In this document: positions 1-8,601 of the stretch, piece by piece
Layout of the letters: each line of letters starts with the position of its first letter
How positions within the stretch are numbered: the stretch's first letter is position 1
DNA from: Candidatus Pelagibacter sp.
GTDB lineage: Bacteria > Pseudomonadota > Alphaproteobacteria > Paracaedibacterales > CAIOTO01
DNA length: 64,000 bases
Assembly: GCA_013823725.1 (NCBI GenBank)
Contig: PNMQ01000004.1
Span: 183,156 to 247,155 of the forward strand
Direction: 5' to 3'
The notes under the pieces: generated by a model
What the model was told of the DNA's origin: nothing
Databases searched by the model: none
What the model saw: the letters and a program-made list of their open reading frames with translations, nothing else
Position numbers and translations under genes: made by a program

Positions 1-458
1 CCATGAATCATAGATGCATGAATTTTTTCATCACTTAAAAAAATTACGTTTGGAATTTTTTCGCCCAGAGTTTGCAAAGTCGTTTCATTGGCAACATAGC
101 CTGAAGAAAAGAGTAATGCTTGTTCTTTTCCATGCAATTGGGCTAGACGCTTTTCTAAATTTTCATGCAAACATGCACTTCCAGCAATATTGCGTGTCCC
201 CCCTGAGCCAACACCAAAATTCTCTGCCGCATTACTGTGTGCCTGAATCATTTCGGGATGCTGAGTCAAACCTAAATAATCATTTGAACACCACACGCTA
301 ACTTTTCTAGGTGTTAAATCTGGTAACGCTGGATGCTTGTATATCCAAGCAAAAGGTGGTTCTTCTTGTAAACGTTCCAAGTGTGCAAAGTGGCGATAGC
401 GACTTTCTTTGAAAAGATCTTCTATTTTATTTTTAAAAAAGGATGAGTAATCAAACAT
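1..458 (-). CDS. hemA: 5-aminolevulinate synthase, 3' end cut off by the window edge
   Basis: Condenses glycine and succinyl-CoA to 5-aminolevulinate, the first step of the C4 haem pathway; a cytoplasmic PLP enzyme. The minus-strand frame opens with ATG at 458 and is still open at base 1, giving about 152 N-terminal codons. Visible family motifs are SNDYLGL, GSGGTRNIAG and LFSSGYVANE, which belong to the substrate-binding N-terminal part of the alpha-oxoamine synthase family; the PLP lysine would lie outside the window. The tripeptide context GGTRNIAGS favours ALAS over the related KBL and BioF. It lies downstream of pal but a terminator separates them. C4-type HemA is typical of alphaproteobacteria. 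Confidence 0.9.
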   Translation of the reverse strand, partial: MFDYSSFFKNKIEDLFKESRYRHFAHLERLQEEPPFAWIYKHPALPDLTPRKVSVWCSNDYLGLTQHPEMIQAHSNAAENFGVGSGGTRNIAGSACLHENLEKRLAQLHGKEQALLFSSGYVANETTLQTLGEKIPNVIFLSDEKIHASMIH

Positions 459-498
459 TGAGTCACAATTTTCATAATATATATTATTTAAGATACTA

Positions 499-531
499 AA
501 AAAGCCCCTTAATGATAAGGAGCTTTTTTAA
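499..531 (-). terminator. Rho-independent terminator after pal
   Basis: The arms AAAAAGCCCCTT and AAGGAGCTTTTTT pair over 12 positions with one G-U wobble around a six-base loop. Read on the minus strand the hairpin ends in a T-run. It sits about 20 bases after the pal stop and before hemA. The symmetrical A/T flanks mean that it could also work in the other direction. Confidence 0.8.
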
Positions 532-552
532 AATTATTGAATAAATCTTAGA

Positions 553-1011
553 TTAGTCAATAACTGTGATAGCAACACGGTTTTGTGCGTGAGCTTCAGG
601 TGTGTCACCTGGAACTTCTGGACGCTCTTTACCATAAGAAACTGTTTTCAAACGATCAGATTCAACACCCATTTTTACAAGAGCTTTTTTAGTTGCATCT
701 GCACGTGTTTGACCTAATGCTTGGTTGTATTCGCTTGTTCCACGAATATCACATTTTCCTTCAACTGTTGCTTTTGTTGAAGAATATGTTTTTAACCAAG
801 TAGCTTGGCTTTCTAAAGCTGCTTTAGCTGATTTGCTTACTTTTGATTCATTGAAACCAAAGAATACGCGGTCACGTACATTTGGATTTGATTTAAAGTC
901 TGCTGCTGTTCCTGGTTGAACGCTTACTTTTACGTCCATTTCTTGTTGATCATCTGAACATGCAGTGAGCATCAAAGCGACTGCAGCAATCGCGAAAAAT
1001 TGTTTTTTCAT
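553..1011 (-). CDS. pal: Peptidoglycan-associated lipoprotein Pal
   Basis: Outer-membrane lipoprotein that binds peptidoglycan through an OmpA-like domain and links the outer membrane to the wall as part of the Tol-Pal system. The 152-residue product starts with a lipoprotein signal ending in the lipobox LTAC (Cys18). The OmpA domain covers about residues 40-150 and carries FGFNES, the GKCDIRGTSEYN loop (usually GHCDERGT) and NRV near the end. An AGGA Shine-Dalgarno lies seven bases before the ATG. The usual tolQRAB neighbours are absent here, and it has its own extended -10 promoter and terminator, so it is probably transcribed alone. Confidence 0.92.
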   Translation of the reverse strand: MKKQFFAIAAVALMLTACSDDQQEMDVKVSVQPGTAADFKSNPNVRDRVFFGFNESKVSKSAKAALESQATWLKTYSSTKATVEGKCDIRGTSEYNQALGQTRADATKKALVKMGVESDRLKTVSYGKERPEVPGDTPEAHAQNRVAITVID

Positions 1012-1052
1012 ACGGAATTCCTAACTCAATTGTTATTTTTTTCTACACTATT

Positions 1053-1061
1053 ATTATACCA
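1053..1061 (-). promoter_or_regulatory. Extended -10 promoter of pal
   Basis: The minus strand reads TGGTATAAT, a perfect -10 hexamer with the TGn extension. No good -35 is seen 16-18 bases upstream, as is common for extended -10 promoters. It lies 42 bases before the pal ATG. The same nine bases precede rpoZ. Confidence 0.55.
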
Positions 1062-1150
1062 AAAAGGTTAAGTTAGCATGAATAATATTTTTTTTTTAAC
1101 CATAAAATATGAAAATGTGTATACAAAAAGACACACAACACCTTAAAAGA

Positions 1151-1372
1151 TCAATAATCACTAGCTTTGTTGTCTATCCTTAAAAAATGAAATCCACAAT
1201 AATTACAATAAACATCTTTATTGTTATAATGAAAATAAACTTTGGGATGATTGGAGCAAAATAAAGAATTCAAGTGAACCTGTTTGCTTTCACTATTATT
1301 GAAGATAAAAGAACATAAATTACCATCGCATACTATGGTTTTTGTTCCTTCAGGTATATGTATCATTTGCAT
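1151..1372 (-). CDS. Zinc-finger protein of the zf-CHCC / NDUFS6-like family
   Basis: Small (73 aa) soluble protein. The visible pattern is VCDG near residue 14, NHPKVYFHY in the middle and CNYCGFHF near the end. This matches the zf-CHCC family (CDG...GHPxVY...CxYCGxxF), whose mitochondrial member NDUFS6 is a zinc-binding accessory subunit of complex I. All four expected ligands (Cys, His, Cys, Cys) are present. An insert of roughly 20 residues between the first Cys and the HP motif is unusual. It starts six bases after nuoB, as the last gene of nuoA-nuoB-this, which supports a role in complex I assembly or structure (inference). The downstream intergenic stretch to pal is AT-rich. Confidence 0.75.
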   Translation of the reverse strand: MQMIHIPEGTKTIVCDGNLCSFIFNNSESKQVHLNSLFCSNHPKVYFHYNNKDVYCNYCGFHFLRIDNKASDY

Positions 1373-1378
1373 AACCCT

Positions 1379-1924
1379 CTATAACACTGAAACATCACGT
1401 TTTGCTCTCAAATGCTCTTTCCTTTTTATTTTTTTTTGCAAAAGGAGCACACCATAAATAAGGGCTTCAGCACTAGGAGGACATCCTGGAACATAAATAT
1501 CAACTGGTACAATCTGATCACATCCACGTACGACAGAGTAAGAGTAGTGATAATACCCACCCCCATTTGCGCAACTTCCCATAGAAATGACCCAACGAGG
1601 CTCCGGCATTTGATCGTAAACTTTTCGAAGTGCCGGTGCCATTTTATTGGTTAACGTGCCCGCAACAATCATAACATCGGACTGACGTGGACTAGGCCTA
1701 AACACTACCCCGAATCTATCCAAATCATATCTACTGCTTGCAGCTTGCATCATTTCAACAGCACAACAAGCCAACCCAAAAGTCATAGGCCACAAAGAAC
1801 CGCTTTGAGCCCACGCAGCAAGATCATCTAATTTTGCTAAAAGATATCCTTTATTATTTAAATCATTAAAAGCTTTTGTTAATGAAGGAGGATGATCTGA
1901 AGGTAAAACCTTTTTTATTTCCAT
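1379..1924 (-). CDS. nuoB: NADH-quinone oxidoreductase subunit B
   Basis: PSST subunit of complex I that holds the N2 4Fe-4S cluster next to the quinone site. The sequence shows the cluster motif [19 protein letters not shown] and [12 protein letters not shown], with the family-typical length. I chose the ATG at 1924 (MEIKK) because the minus strand has AAAAGGGG about six to eight bases upstream; a longer form starts at 1945. With this start the gene overlaps the nuoA stop by ten bases, which indicates translational coupling. nuoC and nuoD do not follow; a small zinc protein takes their place. Confidence 0.95.
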   Translation of the reverse strand: MEIKKVLPSDHPPSLTKAFNDLNNKGYLLAKLDDLAAWAQSGSLWPMTFGLACCAVEMMQAASSRYDLDRFGVVFRPSPRQSDVMIVAGTLTNKMAPALRKVYDQMPEPRWVISMGSCANGGGYYHYSYSVVRGCDQIVPVDIYVPGCPPSAEALIYGVLLLQKKIKRKEHLRAKRDVSVL

Positions 1925-2316
1925 TCTAACGCCCCTTTTTTCCATTCATAAATAAAACCAAACGTTAAAACAGCTAAAAAAACTAAAACTGAAAAAAAAC
2001 CATACCAACCAATATTTTTTAATGATTGTGAAAAAGGAATCAGAAAAAGTATTTCTATATCAAAAATAATGAACAAAATAGAAACAAGATAAAAATGGAT
2101 ATTAAATTTTTTTCGAGTATTTTTTTTTGGCGAATCAAAAGCATCAAATCCGCATTCATATGCAGCATTTTTTGCAGCATATGGTTTTTTTTGAGATCTC
2201 AACCAAGACACACCAGTAATCACAATTGCTAAAAATGAACTTAGTGTCAGAAAAATGACTATGGGGATGTAACTATTCAAATCCATGCAAATAATTTCTT
2301 TAAAACATAAGTCCAT
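1915..2316 (-). CDS. nuoA: NADH-quinone oxidoreductase subunit A
   Basis: Small membrane subunit of complex I. Three transmembrane segments are visible (about residues 16-36, 72-92 and 100-125), and between them the conserved loop [11 protein letters not shown] with the family Cys. The DIEILFL motif of the second helix is intact. The ATG at 2316 gives 133 residues; an ATG at 2286 (MDLNSYIP) would give 123, nearer the usual length. It heads the nuoA-nuoB-zinc protein unit. Confidence 0.95.
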   Translation of the reverse strand: MDLCFKEIICMDLNSYIPIVIFLTLSSFLAIVITGVSWLRSQKKPYAAKNAAYECGFDAFDSPKKNTRKKFNIHFYLVSILFIIFDIEILFLIPFSQSLKNIGWYGFFSVLVFLAVLTFGFIYEWKKGALEWK

Positions 2317-2385
2317 TCTCTCTTAGAAACAATTTTTAAGTCAAGAATTTTACAGCTTTTCAGAACTATAAATAAATCAAACATC

Positions 2386-2817
2386 CTATTTTAATTTTTT
2401 AGAAACATTAAAAGTTTGACTGTTGATAATATTAAAATGCTGATTATCTATCACATTGTTTTGCATGACATTTTCGTAGGGTGAAAATGGAATTTTAATA
2501 TGCATAATATGAGAAACGCTTTCACTTAAATTAGCATTCCATTCTGGTTTGAAAGATTTTTTCTCTGAATATTTTTTAACCATAGCATCTGAAACGTGCG
2601 CATTGTCTTTTAAAATATCAGCAGGCTGCCTTCTTAGAGGTTCGTGCCTAAATATATTATTAATTTTCTGTCTCACATTCTTCAAACTGGAAACTACAGA
2701 ATCAAGCACAGAAACATTATTCTTCAATGATGCTTCTGCTGGTTGAGCAAATGCGAAATGGCATGATATTAACATAACCAACGAACTTGCTATCACATTT
2801 TTAACTAAAATTAACAT
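2386..2817 (-). CDS. Exported protein of unknown function
   Basis: Not recognised. The 143 residues begin with a clear signal peptide (LVKNVIASSLVMLISCHFAFA, cleavage after AFA near residue 24) followed by a mature part of about 120 residues that is Lys/Asn/Ser-rich, without cysteines or a transmembrane segment, so it is probably periplasmic or secreted. It lies 28 bases after the Hpt gene on the same strand and may be transcribed with it. I see no catalytic motif. Confidence 0.6.
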   Translation of the reverse strand: MLILVKNVIASSLVMLISCHFAFAQPAEASLKNNVSVLDSVVSSLKNVRQKINNIFRHEPLRRQPADILKDNAHVSDAMVKKYSEKKSFKPEWNANLSESVSHIMHIKIPFSPYENVMQNNVIDNQHFNIINSQTFNVSKKLK

Positions 2818-2845
2818 ACCTTATTTCCCTTTTTTAAACGACACT

Positions 2846-3190
2846 TTATCTCAGTTTATCTAACTCAGAAATTGCTTTTTTTTGAATTTCTGATAAGTTG
2901 CCCATAAGACTTAAACTTAAAATTTTATTATGGTCTTTAGCCGCCAATTCTAAAGATTTTGCAAGATCAGAAACACCCATAACACCCAGATTTGCAGAGC
3001 TTCCTTTTAATGCATGTGCACTTTCAAATAAATCTTGCCATTTCTCTTGTTGAATAGCTTGTCTACATTCCTGAATTAATCGCTCACTATCTTTCACATA
3101 TAAGTCCAATAAATCACCAAATTTTTGCTTATCCAATATAGATTTCAACATATTCAGATGTCCCTCGTTTAATATGGTATCTTCCTGCAT
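2846..3190 (-). CDS. Histidine phosphotransfer (Hpt) domain protein
   Basis: Single-domain phosphorelay protein that passes a phosphate from a hybrid kinase to a response regulator. About 114 residues, all helical. The phospho-His sits in AHALKGSSANLG, the standard Hpt signature. The ATG at 3190 overlaps the stop of the upstream RMD1-family gene (TGATG), so translation is probably coupled; a GTG one codon upstream is also possible. No kinase or receiver gene is adjacent, so its partner is elsewhere. It is not ChpT, which has a different dimeric fold. Confidence 0.8.
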   Translation of the reverse strand: MQEDTILNEGHLNMLKSILDKQKFGDLLDLYVKDSERLIQECRQAIQQEKWQDLFESAHALKGSSANLGVMGVSDLAKSLELAAKDHNKILSLSLMGNLSEIQKKAISELDKLR

Positions 3191-4044
3191 CACGAAAATC
3201 CGATCCTTTTAAAAAACGATACAACTATATCATATTGAAAAATTGACATAATCACTTCACTAACAATTAATAAGATAATAATCCACTCGAGCCTTGATGA
3301 ATGAGCATGTTTCAATTCATTAGATAGTATCTCATACAATTCATGAATAACTTCTAAACGACGATTTAAAATATCGAGTCGTTGAGCTATATCCATGTAC
3401 TCATATGATAAACGGTATAATGTTTCAAAACGTGGTCTGCGCCAAAAAAATTCTGGCGTATCTAAAATATCGCAATCCAGGTTAATAGAATTTCTTTCCG
3501 AAAATAAAGCACCTATTTTTTGAGATAACTTTCTTCTAGACAAAGAAATTTTTCCATTTTTAGCTACCTCTTCTGGTATATGGCGTGTTCTTTTTATTGT
3601 TTCATTACTGCGTTCTTCAAAAACTTCTAGCTTAACGCTTTGTGTTAGGCCATGCGAAAAAGAAAGTTTAATTAGCGGATCTTGCGATTCTAGAAAAATA
3701 GTATCTTCTTCTTCATTGATGCAGCTTTCATCAGAGTAATCGTAAACACATGCATCAAAAGTTGGGTTTTCAACGGAATCTATTTCGTGCAATCTTATAT
3801 AGTGAAGGATAGACTGCTCTTCCTCTTCATTCATGCCCCAAAAACATACACATCCATACGGGAAAATAAAAATATCTCTATCTTGAATAAATTCTTCACT
3901 TGATTCACGCAAACCGGATTCTGTTTCTTTGCGAAAATGGATAACATGATCATAAAATTTGGGCTCTAAGCCCGCATCTCTTAAAAATTTTGAAAGTTCA
4001 TCTATGTTATATTCTTTGGCTCGACAATAAAAAGCGCAACGCAT
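3190..4044 (-). CDS. RMD1/DUF155 family membrane protein
   Basis: Member of the RMD1 (DUF155) family, whose eukaryotic relatives (Rmnd1 and yeast Rmd1 relatives) mostly act in mitochondria; Rmnd1 supports mitochondrial translation. The 284-residue product has the characteristic core VCFWGMNEEEE near residue 68 and FFWRRPRFETLYRLS near residue 200, then a coiled section and one C-terminal transmembrane segment (about residues 255-275), so it is tail-anchored. Its stop overlaps the Hpt start. The bacterial function is unknown, so the link to a phosphorelay protein is only suggested by the coupling. Confidence 0.8.
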   Translation of the reverse strand: MRCAFYCRAKEYNIDELSKFLRDAGLEPKFYDHVIHFRKETESGLRESSEEFIQDRDIFIFPYGCVCFWGMNEEEEQSILHYIRLHEIDSVENPTFDACVYDYSDESCINEEEDTIFLESQDPLIKLSFSHGLTQSVKLEVFEERSNETIKRTRHIPEEVAKNGKISLSRRKLSQKIGALFSERNSINLDCDILDTPEFFWRRPRFETLYRLSYEYMDIAQRLDILNRRLEVIHELYEILSNELKHAHSSRLEWIIILLIVSEVIMSIFQYDIVVSFFKRIGFS

Positions 4045-4165
4045 TATAAAAGGTCTCCTGTATATTTTTCTATGTTTAAAAGCGTTAGAAAACTTTTAAC
4101 ATATTCACAGTATAGCTGCTTCATGCACAAGATTAAATAGGGCTTTAAATTTATATCCATTTTCT

Positions 4166-5401
4166 TTATTTTTCACTGCTCAAAATAAATGATTGAATCA
4201 CAGGATATATTTGTTCTCTAAATTTTGTTCCACTAAAAATTCCATAATGTCCCGCATCTTCTTGTATATAGTGATGAACATTATCACTAGGTATGGAAGA
4301 ACAAATATGTTTAGCAGCATAAGTCTGCCCCAGTGGGGAAATATCATCTCTTGAACCTTCTACCATCAGCAGAGATGTTTTTTTAATTGATGCAGGTTTT
4401 ATTTTTTCACCCTTATATTTCAACCGCCCCTTCGGTAAGTCAAAATTTTTAAAAACCTTTTCCACACTTTGCAAATAATAAGGAGCTGACAAATCCATAA
4501 CAGCTCGGTATTCATCATAAAATTTATCAAAGCTTTTAATCCCTTGAACATTATTGTCCAAAACATTTTGGTAAAGGTTAATAACCGATTCAAAGTGCCT
4601 TTTGTAATTCATAGACACAAAACCATTAAGCATTAAAAAGCCAGGGCAAACCTTTCGATATCTACCTTTGTAGCTATCAGGAACAGTGCTAATCATGTTA
4701 CGTTCGAACCAATCCATCGGCATACGTAAAGCAAATTTATTCACTTCTCCAGGATTGACACTAGCATCAACAGGACCGCCCATAAGAGTCATAGATTTTG
4801 CTTGATAAGGGCTATCATTTTGCGCAAGGTACGATACTGCCGTCAAAACAGGAACCACAGGCTGACAGACTGCTACCAAATGAATATCACCCTTAAAATG
4901 TTCTATGTACTGAACCAACAGTTCTGTATAACTGTCCAGATTAAATTCACCTTCAGATGCGGAAATATCTCTGATGTTTTCCCAATCTGTTATGAAGACA
5001 TTGTGATCTGGTAAAAATCTAATCACAGTATCTCTTAAAAGAGTCGCGTAGTGACCTGATAATGGAGCAACCAGTAAAACATTTGGAAAATTTTTCGTAT
5101 CTTTTAATCCTACTTTTTCAAATTCTACTAACTTGCAAAAGGGGGATCTTAAAATGACATTTTGATCTATGACATATGAATGCTTATCATTGCCGAAATG
5201 ATTCACATCTATTGTTTTAATATTGAAATGAGGCTTATGATCACTTGCTTCTAATCTTTTGGATACTTCTCTAAGAGCATAAAGATGCTGAGTTGATAAA
5301 TTGTTACCACCAAATAAATTAACAATATCGTCTATATATCGATTCGTCATTCGAAAGTTTTGATCCATCCATTTCTGAGTCTCAAATAATTGGTAAATCA
5401 T
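4166..5401 (-). CDS. phaZ: Intracellular polyhydroxyalkanoate depolymerase
   Basis: Hydrolyses stored poly-3-hydroxybutyrate granules to hydroxybutyrate. The 411 residues show the alpha/beta-hydrolase layout of the intracellular PhaZ family: an N-terminal cap region, VLLVAPLSGHYATLLRDT, then the nucleophile elbow VAVCQPVVP, in which Cys replaces the usual Ser, the acid in SRDDISP and the catalytic His in DAGHYGIF. No signal peptide is present, as expected for an internal enzyme. It stands alone with AT-rich gaps on both sides; no PHB synthase is in the window. With acsA it suggests that the cell can draw on carbon stores. Confidence 0.88.
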   Translation of the reverse strand: MIYQLFETQKWMDQNFRMTNRYIDDIVNLFGGNNLSTQHLYALREVSKRLEASDHKPHFNIKTIDVNHFGNDKHSYVIDQNVILRSPFCKLVEFEKVGLKDTKNFPNVLLVAPLSGHYATLLRDTVIRFLPDHNVFITDWENIRDISASEGEFNLDSYTELLVQYIEHFKGDIHLVAVCQPVVPVLTAVSYLAQNDSPYQAKSMTLMGGPVDASVNPGEVNKFALRMPMDWFERNMISTVPDSYKGRYRKVCPGFLMLNGFVSMNYKRHFESVINLYQNVLDNNVQGIKSFDKFYDEYRAVMDLSAPYYLQSVEKVFKNFDLPKGRLKYKGEKIKPASIKKTSLLMVEGSRDDISPLGQTYAAKHICSSIPSDNVHHYIQEDAGHYGIFSGTKFREQIYPVIQSFILSSEK

Positions 5402-5485
5402 AAACCGTCCTTTTTTATTTATTATATTTTATTATTGTTAATATTAAGTAAAATAATTCATCATAAATAGAAAAGAATATTTAAT

Positions 5486-6079
5486 TTATGCATGTCCTAA
5501 TTCTAAGCTGAACAAATTTTCTGTTAATCCACAGTGCACCAATGCTCCATTCCATTTTTCATCCAGATGCAAATCAAAAATTACATTATCGGTAGATTCT
5601 GACACAAACCAGAAACCTTGAATAATTTCTTCTTCTAATTGTTTTTTAGACCAACTTGAATACCCTAAGACAACACAATATTTATTGGGACCATCACCCT
5701 TTGCCAAATCTTTTAAAATATCCAGTGTGGTAGTAACCCCATGATAATTTTCCAAACAATCTGTCGTTGGCAATTTATAATCTAAAGTATGCAATACAAC
5801 ACCTTTACGAATATCCATAGGACCACCATACAAGATATCGTTATCGTCAGAAAAATGGTTTGTCATAATATCTACTTGCTGTAAAATATCTTTTAACGTC
5901 AAACCATTCAACACTCTATTCACAATAACACCAGTTGCACCTTCAGAATTATGCTGAAAAATATAAACAACTGTTTTTGAAAAATCGCCTTCTTGCATAT
6001 GTGGCGTTGCTACTAATAATTTTCCTGCCAAAGAAAAAGGCTTGGAAAAGTCAACATATTTTGTATTATGATAAATCAA
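5486..6079 (-). CDS. YqgE/AlgH family protein (DUF179)
   Basis: Conserved soluble protein of about 197 residues whose biochemical role is not established; the family name comes from AlgH in Pseudomonas. Recognisable blocks are LAGKLLVATPHM at the N terminus, GATGVIVNR, LYGGPMDIRKG and GYSSWSKKQLEEEI. The length and block order are normal. It is flanked by phaZ and rph on the same strand but separated by about 80-100 AT-rich bases from each, so an operon is uncertain. Confidence 0.88.
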   Translation of the reverse strand: MIYHNTKYVDFSKPFSLAGKLLVATPHMQEGDFSKTVVYIFQHNSEGATGVIVNRVLNGLTLKDILQQVDIMTNHFSDDNDILYGGPMDIRKGVVLHTLDYKLPTTDCLENYHGVTTTLDILKDLAKGDGPNKYCVVLGYSSWSKKQLEEEIIQGFWFVSESTDNVIFDLHLDEKWNGALVHCGLTENLFSLELGHA

Positions 6080-6177
6080 CTTTTTGTTCTTTTCTTTATT
6101 TAAATTAAAATATTATTATAAAAAAATAATTTATATAATATTAACATCAATAAAGAAAATAAATTTATAAAGAATAA

Positions 6178-6903
6178 TTATTTCTTTTTAAAAAGGTCTT
6201 TTTGAATTTCAATAAGTTCAGCAATTCCTTTTTGTGCAAATTCAAACATTTTCTCACTTTGAATTTTTGTGATTGGTGTTTTTTCAGAAGAAATTTGCAT
6301 TTCAATAATATCGCCTGATTCTGTGAACACAAAATTTCCATCTGCAAATGCTTTTGAATCTTCTTCAAAATCCATATCTAGGACACATTCATCATCAACA
6401 ACTCCTACAGAAATAGCTGCCATGAATTGTTTAATAGGATCTTGGGTAATTTTCTTTTTTAATAAAAGATGTTGAATAGCTAATTTTAAAGCGACAAAGG
6501 ATCCTGTAATGGCCGCTGTACGCGTACCTCCATCTGCTTGAATGACATCACAGTCTATTTTAATCTGACGCTCACCTAGCATTTTCAAGTCAACAATTGA
6601 ACGTAAACTTCTGCCAATCAATCTTTGAATTTCTTGTGTTCTTCCTTGTTGTTTTCCTTTAACGGCCTCTCTATCCATTCTATCTTTTGTTGACCTGGGA
6701 AGCATTCCATATTCAGCAGTAATCCAACCTGCGCCAGTATTGCGAATAAATGGAGGGACTTTTTCTTCTATCGTTGCGGCACAAATAACATGAGTATCTC
6801 CAAATTTAACAAAACAAGAACCTTCTGCATGCTTTACAAAGTTTGGGCCTAAAAAAACACTTCTCAGCTGGTCTATTTGACGCTTGTTTTTTCTATACAT
6901 CAT
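6178..6903 (-). CDS. rph: Ribonuclease PH
   Basis: Phosphate-dependent 3' exoribonuclease that trims tRNA precursors; it assembles as a hexamer. The 241 residues carry GWITAEYGMLPRST, GRTQEIQRLIGRSLR and DVIQADGGTRTAAITG, the phosphate- and RNA-binding core of the RNase PH fold, at family length. Two ATG codons in a row (6903, 6900) can serve as start; a purine-rich AAGAAAGAAGAA lies just upstream. It is divergent from lpxB across about 150 bases. Confidence 0.94.
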   Translation of the reverse strand: MMYRKNKRQIDQLRSVFLGPNFVKHAEGSCFVKFGDTHVICAATIEEKVPPFIRNTGAGWITAEYGMLPRSTKDRMDREAVKGKQQGRTQEIQRLIGRSLRSIVDLKMLGERQIKIDCDVIQADGGTRTAAITGSFVALKLAIQHLLLKKKITQDPIKQFMAAISVGVVDDECVLDMDFEEDSKAFADGNFVFTESGDIIEMQISSEKTPITKIQSEKMFEFAQKGIAELIEIQKDLFKKK

Positions 6904-7054
6904 ATTCTTCTTTCTTTAAATTCTTAAAAATTTATGGATACAGCATAACAACGATGGCTTACCAAAATAATCCCTTAAAACTTTCTTTCTTGGAATACAT
7001 TGAGGCAAATGTTAAATTCAAACTGCTTCTTTATTTTTTTATATGTGATTGGTT

Positions 7055-8215
7055 ATGGTGAAGATTTATATTATTACAGGAGAAACTTCTGGAGAGCAAC
7101 TAGCTTTTTCTATTTTAGAAAAATTGAATAATCAATCTATAGCTTCAGATAATCATTCACTCACGATCAAAGGTGTTTGGAGCCATGAATTTCAAAAATC
7201 TTTAACTTTTCCCAACATCAATGCCCAACAAGCCTTCAGCAACGACTTTTTAAGTATCATGGGGTTTTCCAATGTTATCCGCCACTTTTTTAAAATTAAA
7301 AAAGAAAGAAATAAAATTTTAAAAGATATTTTATCTTTCCAACCTGACATTATTTTAACATTCGATGCACCGGATTTTAATTACAATATCTTAAAGAAAT
7401 TAAAAAAAATCTATCAAAAACTATCACTTAAAAAACCATTTTTTTTTCATTTTGTAGCTCCTACAGTTTGGGCATGGAGACCTTGGAGGGCAAAATATTG
7501 GGCCAAAATTTTAGATCATATTTTCTGTCTTTTCCCTTTCGAGCCTCCCTATTTTATCAAAGAAGGATTACAAGCTACATTCATAGGTCACCCCTTAGTT
7601 ACAGAATATCATTCCTCTGAATTTCAACATGCCAAAACAACAAAATTTTCTGATTCAAAAGACACTTATGACTTTGCATTTTTGTTGGGCAGCAGAAATA
7701 AAGAAATAGAATGCCATCTTCCTTTTTTTAAATCTCTTTACGAACATATCAAAAATGATCCTATCAATCTAAATTCTAAAATTGTTATTCCAACTTTTGA
7801 AAAATATTTACCACTTCTGCAACAGCATTTTCCTGACGCTATATTTATAACTCATCTTTATGAACGAAGAAAAGCATTATGCTACAGTAAAAAAGCCATC
7901 GTCGTCAGCGGAACAGCAACTCTTGATTGCGCCCTTGCCTATACACCTATGATTGTCGTGTATAGAACAGATAAGTTTTCAGCATGGATTGCCAAAAAAT
8001 TAGTGAGCACACCGTATTTTGCATTACCCAATATTTTATCCGCACAGAAAATTGTACCTGAACTGATTCAAGAAAATTTAACTTTAGACAATTGTATACA
8101 AGCTTTAAAAAAAATAGATATGCAGGACTTACATTATTTTAAGTCTATAGAAAAATCTTTGGACCATGAAATCAGTTTAGATTCCTTCTCTGAATTGTTT
8201 ACCCCAAAAGAGTAA
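7055..8215 (+). CDS. lpxB: Lipid-A-disaccharide synthase
   Basis: Joins UDP-2,3-diacylglucosamine with lipid X to form the lipid A disaccharide at the inner membrane. Family motifs seen are TGETSGEQLA at the start, SIMGFSNV, APTVWAWRPWRAKYW, FIGHPL and SGTATLDCAL (GT19 family). I chose the ATG at 7055; an in-frame TTG lies at 7049. At 386 residues it is of normal length. The usual lpxD-fabZ-lpxA neighbours are missing, so it is a detached lipid A gene. Its presence implies that this organism makes lipid A, which some intracellular relatives have lost. Confidence 0.93.
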   Translation: MVKIYIITGETSGEQLAFSILEKLNNQSIASDNHSLTIKGVWSHEFQKSLTFPNINAQQAFSNDFLSIMGFSNVIRHFFKIKKERNKILKDILSFQPDIILTFDAPDFNYNILKKLKKIYQKLSLKKPFFFHFVAPTVWAWRPWRAKYWAKILDHIFCLFPFEPPYFIKEGLQATFIGHPLVTEYHSSEFQHAKTTKFSDSKDTYDFAFLLGSRNKEIECHLPFFKSLYEHIKNDPINLNSKIVIPTFEKYLPLLQQHFPDAIFITHLYERRKALCYSKKAIVVSGTATLDCALAYTPMIVVYRTDKFSAWIAKKLVSTPYFALPNILSAQKIVPELIQENLTLDNCIQALKKIDMQDLHYFKSIEKSLDHEISLDSFSELFTPKE

Positions 8216-8255
8216 ACGCCTTAAATATTTTTTTAAAAAAAGGAGGGAATCAAAA

Positions 8256-8465
8256 TTATTCGTTTATGAACTCAAATCTTTTAGCCTTTTGACCTTCTAT
8301 TTCTATTTCTTCTAAAAACATATCTAGTGGGCGAACCCACACCCCATAGTCTCCATACAATGCTCTGTATACAACTAAATTCTCCAAAGTTTCAGAATGT
8401 CGAGCTATATCAATAAGTTCGTACATTTGACCTTTATAATGTTTATATCTTCCTTTATTTATCAT
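8256..8465 (-). CDS. DUF1653 family small protein
   Basis: The 69-residue product matches the DUF1653 pattern over its full length: GRYKHYKGQMYELIDIARHS, then ETLENLVVYRALYGDYG and WVRPLDMFLEE, ending in the RFE block. These are short soluble beta-rich proteins of unknown function. No signal peptide or metal motif is present. It is convergent with lpxB and downstream of a short gap that may hold a degraded reading frame. Confidence 0.85.
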   Translation of the reverse strand: MINKGRYKHYKGQMYELIDIARHSETLENLVVYRALYGDYGVWVRPLDMFLEEIEIEGQKAKRFEFINE

Positions 8466-8601
8466 TTTCTTCCTTTTTCATTAAGTTTTTTTGATAAGCT
8501 CTCATTAAATAAAGTATTCCTTCTTTTATGGCTTCACCTGATGCCACTAATTATAGTTTCATCCATAAATTTAACTTTTCCGAATCAAAAATCAAAAGAC
8601 G

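Noticed and set aside
6843-7061. Plus-strand frame between rph and lpxB
   Set aside because: It overlaps the rph N terminus on the other strand and shows no motif; likely a shadow.
8216-8255. Possible terminator after lpxB
   Set aside because: Only a weak A/T stem; the GGAGGG nearby does not pair well.
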